DNA of 64,000 nt from Apis mellifera (taxonomy: Eukaryota; Arthropoda; Insecta; Hymenoptera; Apidae), in contig NC_037640.1 in the NCBI RefSeq assembly GCF_003254395.2, positions 1,761,501 to 1,825,500 of the forward strand. The letters run 5' to 3'. Shown here piece after piece: positions 43,901 to 56,900 of the stretch. Position numbers and translations under genes: made by a program. Below the pieces are notes generated by a model. It ran no database searches, was not told where the DNA came from, and was given only the letters and a program-made list of their open reading frames with translations. Every line of letters starts with the position of its first letter. Positions within the stretch are counted from its first letter, which is position 1.

Positions 43901-46900
43901 TCCTCTTGTCGATACTAATGGAAAATGTAAACAATTCTAATTAAAATATTATTAAAAGTTATTATGAAATATGTTGGATTGGAAAAGTTATGCGAATTTT
44001 TGACCTTGGCAAGATCAACAAATATCTACCCTGGAATTTCATTTGTTTGTCACAAAATATTCTACTTCTTGTTCGAACTTGCTCAATCAAAAAAGAAAAG
44101 AATTGTTAGATAAGATAATTTTTATTTCTCTAGTTCACTAGTTTAAACCAATATAAAAATATATATATGCAACCTGATAAGAAATATTTTTTTGATAAGA
44201 AATATTATACAATATTGTTTGTAAAATAATATGCATAATTTTCTTTCTTCAAAATCACACGTAATCAGAAACGCGAAAAATAATTTATCATAAATTAAAA
44301 ATCAGAAAATTTTTAATTAAAAACTCGGATATTAGATCTCGTTGTATTATTTTTGTTTAATAATCAGAAATTAAAAAAAAAAGAATCTTCTCAATTTCTA
44401 TAATTAATTAATTGGCAAATTATCGATTCACGTGCTAAATCGACATTACCCTATACATCGATCCAATATTATCCTATTCATCTCGAAACGGTTAAATTAT
44501 TCCGGAGTTTATGCATACTCGGTTGATCTTCAAGGAAATTACGGCCGATCGATGCTTATCTCGATGCGAAGCTGCAAATGTTGTTCCATTAGAAACAGCA
44601 TGAATTACGTCACACGCATGTAGAGTAATAGTCTTGTTGGATACAACGAACAGCCGTGGTTTCTTGTCGGGAATAACTCGCCCTTAGAACTGTTTCTGAC
44701 GTTTACGAGGTTTCAGGAAACAATAAACTTCTCCCAAACGATGCACGAATTAGAATGGAGGAATTAGATTAGGAGCATAAGAAAAAAAAGGAGGTTAAAA
44801 TGTGTAATTTTCTTTGTCTTTGCATCTACTTCGCATAGAAATAAAATTTAATTTAAAATTGACTGTATGCACAATATGTTAATTCTTGGAAATGAGAAAT
44901 TAGGGAATGATGAGAATGTTGTACAGAAATATTGGGAAATGTAGAGTAGTATAATTGATATTAAAGGCAGAAAGCAAAATTACTTGGAAAAATGGACATT
45001 TCATTATATTCAAAAATTTGTGCAATTTTAATGTATGAAATCTGTAATTTTAATATCTGTGATTTAAAATAGAGATTATATTTTACCCAATTACATTTGT
45101 TTATTTGAATAGTATCATCTTCTTAAGTAATTCAAACAGTGGAGATTCTACTTTACTCCATTGTTGAATGTTTTCCATATAATTTAATAATTTATTGAGA
45201 TGGATTGTACGAGATTTAATAAACTTGACCAACTCTGGTAATATCATTAAATATTCTTGAATCATTAATAAGTTGCTTTTATAATATTCCCCATGAAATG
45301 TTATAATGTTATGCAATATCAGTTATCCTTTAAAATATCCTTTTGAAACTGGAATTTGAACCATGATCATGAGTGATTTTAAAATCAAAATAACTTTTAA
45401 AATTTTCTACAACAATTATTCCAAAATCATTATGTAATTATATTCCAATATAGTTTTCTTAATTAACCAAGCTTTCTTAAAAGTGTCCATTAAAAATAGC
45501 AAATTTTATGGTCATAATATTCAAAAATTATTCTGAAGTGAAGTTGGCATAATAATTTCTAAAAGAAAATATTTTGAAAGTCAATAAATAATATTATCAA
45601 AAATAATTTACAATTTACAATTAATATCTCGATAAATTATTATCATACGTAGAAAATCTGCGGGCGCAAATAAATTTCTGATAATAATCGTTGATTCGTA
45701 CGCTTACATTCTCGCAACTGTATTAATATACAAAGTAGAAGGCAATGTCAATGGAGATTAATTTGCGAGACAAACGAAATTTAATGGAGCCTAATGTAGC
45801 ACTTAAGCCCGCTCCATCGTGCAAGATGTCAAATTGCTTATTCTTTCTTTCGCAGCTGTCCCTTTTCATTCGATGATTCGGCAAAAATTAACGTTGCAAT
45901 AAACGAAATGTGATCGTATATTTAAATGAAACCGAAAGATAAATTAAAATTCTTTTGTTTTTACTTTCTAATGTATCGTTTAATTTATTTCCTTTTCTTC
46001 TTTTTTCTTTGATGGAAATTTTTAAAATAGCTCAAATAATAGAAAAGAAAGTCTGAATATTGTGTTACGATTATATTGTATCACATATGAATATAACAAT
46101 TTACTCTATCAAAAACTTGGTCATTTACGACAAATAATAAATAGAAACCAACTTAAAATTGATTCTAGATTACTAGACTGTTTAAGAGAAATAAAAGTTA
46201 AAGTTAAATTTATCGTTTAACCATTTTCCAATAATATACACATTTTTATATGGCAAAAGGCAAAAGTATTTTTATTTCTCTGTTTAAATTCTTTTTTTTT
46301 AAAAGAAAAAAAAAGCAAATAATCTTTTCCTAATCCATTTTAAAGACTCGATACTTCTTTCCATATGAGAAAAAAAAAGGAAAGAATAATAAATTTAGAG
46401 CACTAATATCGGGTGTCAGATATCCTTCAAGTTCGATAAATTACTCCCGAGCACATAGTAAATTTAAACCACCAGAATCGCAAGATTATTTGCATTACTA
46501 TCCACGAGTCGTTCAATTGCCACCGACTGCTATGAATATTTATGACAGCCGGGAAGGGAAAACCTATTTTAACGGTGATTGCAAATACGAATCCCATGTA
46601 TCAATTAATCGCACAACGCTTTCGTTTAAAAGCAAACTTCGATGGGAACTATCCATCGATCCTTGATTTTTTCTTTTTTTTTTTTTTCCACACAACAACA
46701 GGTCTCGTATATATTCCAGGGAAGGAAAAAGAAGGAAGGAAGGAAGGAAGGAATTAAAACTTTGCCATGATACTGAAATTGCAATGGTGTCGCATCAAAG
46801 CTTTTAAAAAGTGCCCGTGCATTAAAAGCAGGGGTGGAAACAAAACTTTCAAACGCGATGCGAGGAAAGTTTGATTTCTAATGTGAAAACTTTCCCCCCC

Positions 46901-47588
46901 GCCAACGTATTTCAAGTTGCGTCCATCCTCGAGTTTGGTCTAAATTGTATCTAGAATCCTATAAATAGATAGATTGATTAAAAGGAATAAATTCGTAGAC
47001 GAATCCTAGGGAAATCTAGGGAATTTTGGTCGCATTCGGGTTGTTTCAAACGAATTTTTATTAGAGGAATTTTCTAATTCCGTTATTAATAATCTTTTTT
47101 TTTCTGTATCACGATATTATCTTAATTTTTACAATCTTAATTAATATTTTCACATTTTTGAGTACTATTCTCTTCCCTAAATAATTCCTCGGTGTGACAT
47201 AGATACATCGTTCTCTCTGTGTCACGCATTACGAATTCTCTGTCGAGGGAAAGACATGAGAACGTTATTTTTTCATTCACCCAGCTTCAGTTCAAAACGA
47301 CGAAACTATGTTTTTCATCGTCCGAGATCTCTGAAGTAAATCTATTAACATCTCAAAAAAAGGGAAAAAAAGAAATATCAATCTTCCATAAATTGCACGA
47401 ATTCTCTTCGAGGAGGAAAACAAAGTATGATATGTAACAAATTATTCGATACAAAACATAAAATGGCAAATGATTCAACGACAACAAACGATAAAATCCG
47501 GCAAGTGTCCAACACTCATAATTTGTAAATTGTGTACAACGGTGTGTAAATCGGATTTTAAATCGTATCCAATTACAAAGTGATATTA

Positions 47589-47631
<43 letters not shown>

Positions 47632-47891
47632 TTTTGCAATGAAATATTTTACAATGCGTTCATCCATCCCGGCGATACATCACGAGCCCGGTGACGGTTA
47701 CATGCATAATTTTGCGTTGATCGTAAACGAACCATTCCGGATTAAAACGTGAAGCTTTATAGGATCACGCGATAAATTTGTCAGACAAATGGTCCGCCCT
47801 GTCCTCTCTTCCTCTTCCCCAGGAAAATGGGAACGAATAGGCCGGCGTATTCGTCGCGCTCAATATCGTTTCGACGTCAAAAAGCACCTGC

Positions 47892-47944
<53 letters not shown>

Positions 47945-50900
47945 ATGCGGATTTCGCTGCACCGTGAATCAAATTGATGACGAATCTCTATTTCGATCTT
48001 GTTAATTTAGATTAATTCTCAGTCGAATAAAATTCTTAAAAGGGACGTGAATAAAGCCTCTTTGAAAAGATGTAAAAGTATTATTATTTATTATTATTGT
48101 GTCTGATTAATCTCTCTGAATTCTAAATGAAATTCTCGTAGTAGTATTGTTTTTAATGTAAATTGTATAATTCTTTCTCCCTCTTTCTCCAATAATTTTG
48201 TTCACGATTTTTAAATGACACGTAATATGAAAATGATTCGAAATGAAGAATTCGAAGCTAATTAAAAACAGAATAGAAACGAGAAAATAAGTAGTGTAAA
48301 GAAAAAAAAAAGAAGGACGAAAGTCTCGTGAAATTAAAGCGAGATATTTTTTTTTTCTTCCTCGTGTATTATAATTTCTCTCTATCGTAACTCGAGCTTC
48401 TGAACTTTTTCTCCCCATTGTTTTTATCTACCATCTTACTCAGAACAAGTTGAAATACAAGATGGCGAATTGACTTTCAATAAAATTATAATTGCCAGGC
48501 ACTCATAAGAGGATCTCATGGAGACAGAGATTTTTTTTTCTTTTTCTTAAGATCATCATCTTTGATTACTCTAACTTGGTGAAATAGAAAGAAACATTTT
48601 CTATGTTTAGATATCGTTCAGCAATAAACTTGTGCGAACAAGTTGCAAATAATGCACGTGATTCGAGGAAATAACAAATTTTTATAAAATGACAATTCCA
48701 AAATTATTACATTAATAAAAATTTCAAAAGATTAAATGAAATTTATTATTCGATCTTTGAGAATTCAAATACCAATTGTATTATATTTTACCAAAATTGA
48801 GATTAATTAATTTTTGATAAACACTTTATATTTCGTTGAATAATAAATAAATAAAACACCTTTATCCTATCTCGAGTTTCCATTTTAACGAGCAGAAAGA
48901 AACTGTTTTCCTTTGCTCACAATTTTACTTTAAATATCGACGAATAATGATACAACAAGTTTTTACAAAAGCTTGGCCACATTTCGAGCGAAACGAATCG
49001 TCGCGATTCGAGTAAGTTTAATTTGGCCAGGATTGAAATTTTCTTCCTACGTTGATCGTCGTCAAATTTAATCTTATCCCATCGAATTTCACCATTGAAC
49101 CGAAACGAGGCGATTCTGTTAATTGTAATCTCTTGTTAATTGTTACGCGCGCAATTTGCTGCGCGACAAGTTCATTACCATCACTTCGCTCTCTCCAACT
49201 TGATCAACGTATCAATCCTCGATACGCACACCCACTGCTTCTTTTATGAAGGCGAGAAGGGGAGGCATTTTTTCCCCGTGGTTTAATTAAATTGCGATTA
49301 ATTCGAGACCCGTGATTCGGGGATTCGTGAATGAATGAATGAATTGCGGGCAAAAGATCGAGTAACAAAAGGATTCGAAAGAGAGAAAAAGAGATAAAGG
49401 GCTTTGGAACAAGAGGTTTTTAAAAATTGTCAATATTGAAGAGAGAAAATCTTCGATATTGTAATTTTATTTTCGAGCTGTGATTCTCGATAAATCTTCG
49501 AGCATTGGAAAGCATTGTATATAATTATTGTTTTGAATTGGTTAATGATGAATTGTTTTTTTTTTTGCATAGTAAGATAAGTAAGTTATTCGTTTGAGTA
49601 ATTGTATTTATATCTTTCAATGGAAAGTCCAAAATCTTCCCTTGTATTATAAATAATAATTAGAAAAATGTTAAAAATGGATCTTATTACAATTATCAAT
49701 TACCATATTTTTATTTCTGAGATTCATTTGTCAAAAATGAAATTATTGATACATTGTTATAAATGTTTCTTCCAACATATTTTTATAAAGATTACAATCA
49801 ATATTCCATTGAAAAAGGAAACAAAATAACAAAAAGTAAGGAAATATGTTTTGTCTAAATCAAATAAATACTTTTATGAAAAAATATATCTTTAATTGTA
49901 ATGATAACTTAAAGATGTCAGAAACCTTTTTCATAAAATTCCATGGTAAAATATACCTTTAATTAATTGAATACAAAATTTTGAATTCAAATCATATTTT
50001 TCATAAATTTCATTTTGTTGATAAAAAAGTGGAATTTCAATTAATTTCAATTAAAAAGAAATTTCACAAATATTTTGTTAAGTTTAAAATAGTAGATTGG
50101 CTTGGTATTATTATATTAAAATTTATAAAAAAAAATTGTTTTAAATTTTCATATTGAAATGATTGTAAAATTTTTAAAATATTATCTTGTAAAATGTTAC
50201 AGTATAAAAATCTGGCAGCAATTTATTTTATTTGTATTAAGTTTTGAACTTTACTTAATTTTAAACTTAAAGTCCACACACATGTTTGTATAACAACATC
50301 TGTTTTAAATTACATATCTGTTTACTTAGAAGATTCATAGTCATATAACTGTACGCTCATATACAAGTTGTTCATATATCTCATGAATCTCACTGCATAA
50401 AATAATTTTGAATTATTTGTTTTAAAGTACACCAAAGTTCTCAAATAACTACACTGTGTTTAATTCTTGTCAAATCTAATGAAAGCAGAACTTTCAGAAT
50501 GGATATAAAATCAATAAAGCAGCATGGTATATTATTTTTTATGAAAATATGATTTGAAAGGAAAAGAAAAATATATAATAATATAGATCAATATTATTCA
50601 TTGATTTATAAAATAAAAGAGTATAGAAGATTTACATTCATATATTGGTTTTTTTAAAATATTGATTGTAGATGCTAAAACAAATATAAAAATTGATATA
50701 TGAAAATTTGAACCTTGTTTACTAAGTTAAATAAAGTGAAAAGAAGATTTATCTTTGTCATATTGCTTTCTCACTCTATCTTCATCCCACTTTATCTAAT
50801 GCAAACATGTTAATAAATAATTCCTGAACTGAAAATATTCTATAACAATATTTTTGTATATTTTAATATATAAACTAATTTTGAATGTAATCTTTTGCCT

Positions 50901-53900
50901 CAAAATTTCATTCAATATTATTATGTCCTTTTTAAATTCTAAAGTAATTTGATTCTTGACTTCTTTTTTTTTTAAATAAATGTTAAAAACCACAAAAATT
51001 CATTCTATGAATGTATTATAAATATGCATAAACATAATGAAAGTTTTCATTTTTCACAATGGTTCACATTTAAATATAGATACATTAATACAAATTTAAA
51101 TAATTAATACACTAAATATATAATAATATCAAAAATTACTAAATATTTAAATCTTAATATCATTATTATTTAAAACTTTGATTATATTATACCAGTATAA
51201 TGTTCCAATTTTCGTAAAATTTTTTGTGAAATTACAGTTGGAAAAAATAAAAGTGAAAAATCTTCAGAATCTCGAATTCCAAGCTTAAGTACACGATCAA
51301 GCAAAATGGTGATACATCTGCTGATACAATGAGAATCATCTTTGCAGTACCAGTGCTCGAAATCCAACCGTCGAAATCTCAAAAACTTGTTTGAATAAAT
51401 TTCAATGACAATGTATCATCCTTCCAAAACCCTTAACCCTTTCAAAATCAAATCCTTCTTGGGGGCTTCTCAGTGGGAAAAATAGAACCGTAACTTCCAT
51501 GATATTCTTTTTTACGAGATGATGAACAAAAATTCAAAAATTCATCTACGATGAATGCAATCTTTTTTTGCAATATTATTTTATTGCTTCGATTTTAACA
51601 AGTCAATAATAATTAATTAACATACAATATTACGCGTAACGAGCAACATCGTGAAAGGGATTAATTATTAATCTCTACAGCGATTCATTAAATAGATTTC
51701 ACTTCACTTGGCGAGTTTCTTGATTATATTATATATTATTACGTGATAATATTCACTCTTGTGAAGATCTTCGTTGTTGGAGATTTATTTGATCGTCAAG
51801 CAATTTGGAATTTATTACGAAATTTTAAAAATGTTTATGAATCGAATAATCCTTTTGAGTGAAAAAGAAACAACAATTTATCGTGGTATTGGTTTATTCA
51901 ATTTGAAAATCGTTTAAACTTCGTGTAAATATATTAGTAAGATTATTTTTATTTACTATTCATTTCGAAATTTAATATATGATAAATTTGCAGATTATCC
52001 AAAAAAAAAATTTAAACAAGTCTGCCAATTAAATTATTATTTATTAGATAAAGATATTTTCACCTTAATAAATATTTATTATACATGAATACGATTATTT
52101 TATATGATAAAAAAATTACAAAGAATACAGATACCAATATTCTATTATTTGATTTGAAATATTTTATTATTTTTTAATTTTTATTTATCTGTACATTATT
52201 TCTATTCACGAGTAATAAAAATAATAATAAAAAAGTAGAATAGAAATAAAATTTAATTTGAAATTGTCGTTGGACATGTATGTTATTAAGATACGTTAAT
52301 TAAAGGAAATCGAAAGCATTTTAAAAAATTAGAAAAAGTACAGAATTGGCAAAAATATAAATATTGAGAAATTTTTATAATTAAAAAATTTTACGATTAA
52401 ATAGACAAATTTATACTTTTCAATGAATATAAAAATCGTTTTTCATTATCTCAATTTCATTTTGTAAATCTGTATCCCTGTTTCCCAAAAATTTCCATAT
52501 TCAAACAATTTCGTTCAACAATAACGCAGAATATATAAAATACTTAAAAAAATATTAAAAATCTTTGAGTTTAAACGATCACAATTTCGAAGCACAAAAT
52601 TCCATTTTGTAACTGAAAATCGATATTTACATGGCATCATCGAAAAAGATTATTATAAAAAAATATTAGTCATAAAAATAAAAATAAATATCGAAGATAA
52701 TATATATATTTCTAATTGTTCTAATTTATTCGATGAAATAGCAATAATAAGTTTAATAATTTTACGAAAATACTTGATGAACTTTTACGTATTTCACCCA
52801 AGCCTGACGATAATAAGTCTTCGTCAAAGTTATCTTTATGAAAGTTCGCGGCTAAGTCTCTACGTGCATAGGTAAACATCTGGATCTCACCAACTAACCA
52901 AGCCTCAAAGCATACAGAGCATATAAATGAGTATGGATGACTTTGAGGTTTAAACAGGGGGAGACACCTTTCGCGTCCATTGATGGTGAAGAATATCAGG
53001 TCAACTCAGTATCACGAAATATAATGCGTTATTAAAAAATATAATACGTATTAACGCGATAAAATTAAATATATCGTAAAATTATCCTTAATTTTTGCCA
53101 TCGTATTGTACGGCTGGCAAAATCGATTAACACGTTGCGGTTTGTTGTTTGCTCGTTGCGCAAATACATTATTAATATCCAATATTTCGGCATTAAAATA
53201 AATTTTCTCAAAAATTATTTTAATTAATTCCATACTTCTCGATAAGAGGAAAATATAACGAAAATTGGAATTTTTCTATCGTTTACAAACTAGTTTTATT
53301 TCGTTATCAAGTAAGTTATAACGTTTCCTCGTTCGTAAATAAATTATTTATTTGTTATCTTATTTGTATTATTGATATATTAATTTTCATACGATTATTA
53401 AAATAGTATTTTCGATAATTTAATTTATTTAATTTCTTTCGATGCGAAATATAAATGTTCGATACGATTTATAAAATGATGTTTCAATTTTTTTACATTT
53501 TTAGGTTTCAAAGTTGCGATATTTTATGATATAAAATTTCCAATATTTTAGCTTTCAACTTCACCTATATTTTTTTTTTATAACATTTCCATCACATGCT
53601 GAATAAATAATTATATTTTCGTTATAATTAAGATTTATGATATTTTGAATTTTTATGTTTTTCTATGCACAGTTTTTTCTTCGATAAAGTTATATATATA
53701 AAAAAAAAACATAATTTTTCCTAGTGAACTGCTTTTTTTTTCTCAAATTCTCGTAGCGTCGGTGATCGAAGACAAAAAAATTTCAAAAACGATGCAAGGA
53801 AACTACGTTTTCTTAACTACGTAATCTATTTCTCAACTGTCGAGTCGACAATTCGATTTAACTTCTTGGATAACCGATTTAATTTGAAGAAATTTTTCGT

Positions 53901-56900
53901 CAAATCGAGTTTCCAATTTTAATTTTTCATTTGCATGTGCTTGATAATATATAAAAAAATTTTTATACGAAAATTCATATATGATTAAAAATATATCGAT
54001 GTACAATTTATTATAACGATTGGAATATTAAGATGATGATTATATATTATTTACAATAATCAAGAAATAGTTTTATAAACAATGATCAAATTAATAAAAT
54101 TTATTCTTCAAAGCATTTAGATTTAATTATTAAATTGTTAAAACGATGTTCAAATTTAATAACACTTCACTAATTCAATTATTCATCGAATAATTCGATA
54201 TTTGATTATTTTTATTTGATCTACACTGTTTCCTAACATTTTGATTTCTGAAAGTATGACATTTCGAATCCTTGAAACTGTTTGTCTCGCCGAATAATCG
54301 AAATTAAATATAGATTTTCTTTGATGATTTAATTCGATATAACAAATTTACTTATCAATGAAAAAGAACGTTTGTAAATTGGGTGTCGTTTTCACGATTA
54401 CTGGCTTTCTTTCGCCCAATTTCGTTCCTTTATATCGAAACATCGAGCGCTGGACACTTTTTTTTTCTTTTTTTCTTTTTTTTTTTCCTTTTTATAAACC
54501 GTAGACGAAGTACGAATTCGTTCGTGAAGGGGGAGGCGATCGATAAAACAAATTATGAGTTCCTCGTGCGCCTGGGATATTCTAGTTGCAAAGGATTTGA
54601 TTTCACGCGTTTGGAAATTGAAAGTTAAACCGGTAAAAGGGAAAACTCGTTCGTTTGTTCGTCGAGATAAAATTTAAGGAGAAATTTGAAGATTTCGATA
54701 TTATAGAAGATTATAAAAATGTTGAAGTTTCTGTAAATGTAAGCTTTAACCCTTTTATCCTTTGGAGGGAATGAAGATGGAAAGGAAAATTTTAAGCTAA
54801 GTCCAATGAGAAATGTAAAACGAATTTTTCTTTTTTTAAGTAATTGTTAATTCTTTGAATCAATGAACATTTTCTTCTCACTTTAATTTTCAGTTGATAG
54901 TTGAAGATATGCATAAAATTAAAAATTAAAGAATATTGGGAACAAAGAAGAATACATATTATTTCCTGAAAATTTTGTATTACTAGAAACTACATATATT
55001 ATTAATTTAATTGGATTTAATTTCATTCAATTGTAATTTCAATCCAGTGATGGCACTCTTTCAAAAAGCATTACCATTTGGTGTCTTGTTTTGCTGTCTA
55101 AGGAAGCAACAAAAATATAAACATAAATACTTTCACATTTTTAAATAAAACGTAGCAAATATAAATAAAAAGAACAGTAGTTTCATTGTAAAATATATTT
55201 TCTTTCAATTATTTAATATGGTGGAGCACACATACAATGAATATTTTTGATCCTCTATGAGATTTGATAAGATAATAAAATTATTGTCGATGAGAAAAAT
55301 TAAAAAGGTTAATATATCATCGGATTGACGCTACATTTCTAAAAGAAAATAAAAATTGAAAAGGCAAGTAGAAAGGGTTGAAATATTAAATGGCTAAAGT
55401 TAAAATTTACGTGTACATAAAGTAGCCCACGAAAGTATTCGTCCGTTACTTTACAAGAAAATTCACCTAAATCTGAAAATCCTAATTTTAATGAAAGTTT
55501 GTGCGTAAAGCATGATGGATTAGAGTGTGTACGTATACACGGGCAACTTCTTTTTGAGCGGAAAATCACTTTGAAAGGATGAAAATGTAAGTTTAAAGTT
55601 TTCGTTCCTTTAATAGAATCTTTTATAACAGAGCAATAGAACGTTAAAAGTTGAGGAATTTATAAATTTAAAGTTTAATAAACCTCGTTGTGCCGACGTT
55701 GTACTTTGAAAAAAATATTGATGGAGAAATATCGAAACTTTAAAGCGACATTCCACCTTTTTCAAAAAATAATTCACCATTCTCTTCAAAAGAAACTTTG
55801 TACAAGTTGATCCTGCAATTGATAGGTACACAATCGTGATTTTCAATCGTGATTCTCGGTCAAAACAAATTCGAACGAAGAAGAAAAATTTTCAAACAAA
55901 ATTAGAAAATTAATCACTTTTTCGATTGGACATCACTGAACTTAATTATTTTATACGTATAATTGTCTTTTGAAAAAATCAAAATTATTGAACCCAATGA
56001 TCAAAGAATCGTGTAATTGAGTTTTCAAATTCAATTTTCGCAAAAAATGTTATTCCACATTTTTGAAATTGCCAATTTTGAAATTCGTCAAACATTCGTT
56101 TACCTCGAAAACGAAATGAAAGAAATTTTATATTTTTTCGATTTGCTACTCTAGAGTCATCTCTTATCCGTATAAATATTTCACACAACATTCGTATTTC
56201 ACTGCATCAACATATTTTTAATATTAACTGAGCCCAGTCACTTTTTACCCGTGTATTCCGTCCATATAAACGACGTTTAATATCCGTTCGACACGAGTCA
56301 AAAATAATCCGATCCGATTTAATAGTTTCATTTACAACCATTCGAATTTACAATCTTTCATAAGCCAATTACACAGATCTCCACGAACGATACTACTTCG
56401 ATGCCTGTCCAATAATAATCGAACGCTGTATATATTAGAGTTATAACAATAACTCGTTGGTTTATATAAACGAAAGGTGGAAAAATGGTTTCGAAACGAA
56501 GAGAGAATCGATCAGATCCCCGCTGGGTGATGACACACGAATAAAAGAGGAGATCTCGGCTGTAAATTGAGCATGAACGGCGCATTCTTTGATCGCCGCA
56601 TCGAGATGCGGCCTGTGCCACGAGATTATGCAAATTTTATGATCAATAATCAGTGCTCTGAAGAAGGTCACATTGCGCCTATAACACGAACCGGTATGCA
56701 TTACCATAATCTTAAACGCTGGCTCTCTATTACGCCGCTTATTGCGAATAATCGCGTTAACTGCTGCCTCTCCTCTCTCTCTCTCTCTCTCTCGCACACA
56801 CACACACACATTTTGTTATCGCTTCACGACATTTTGCAGCTGTGCACAATGTTACCGTTAATCATCAGGTCAACTAATAACTCGTGATGAATAAGCTTTC

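Noticed and set aside
47765..47977. Arg/Glu and Leu/Ser repeat frames
   Set aside because: Produced by the (CT)n microsatellite read on both strands.
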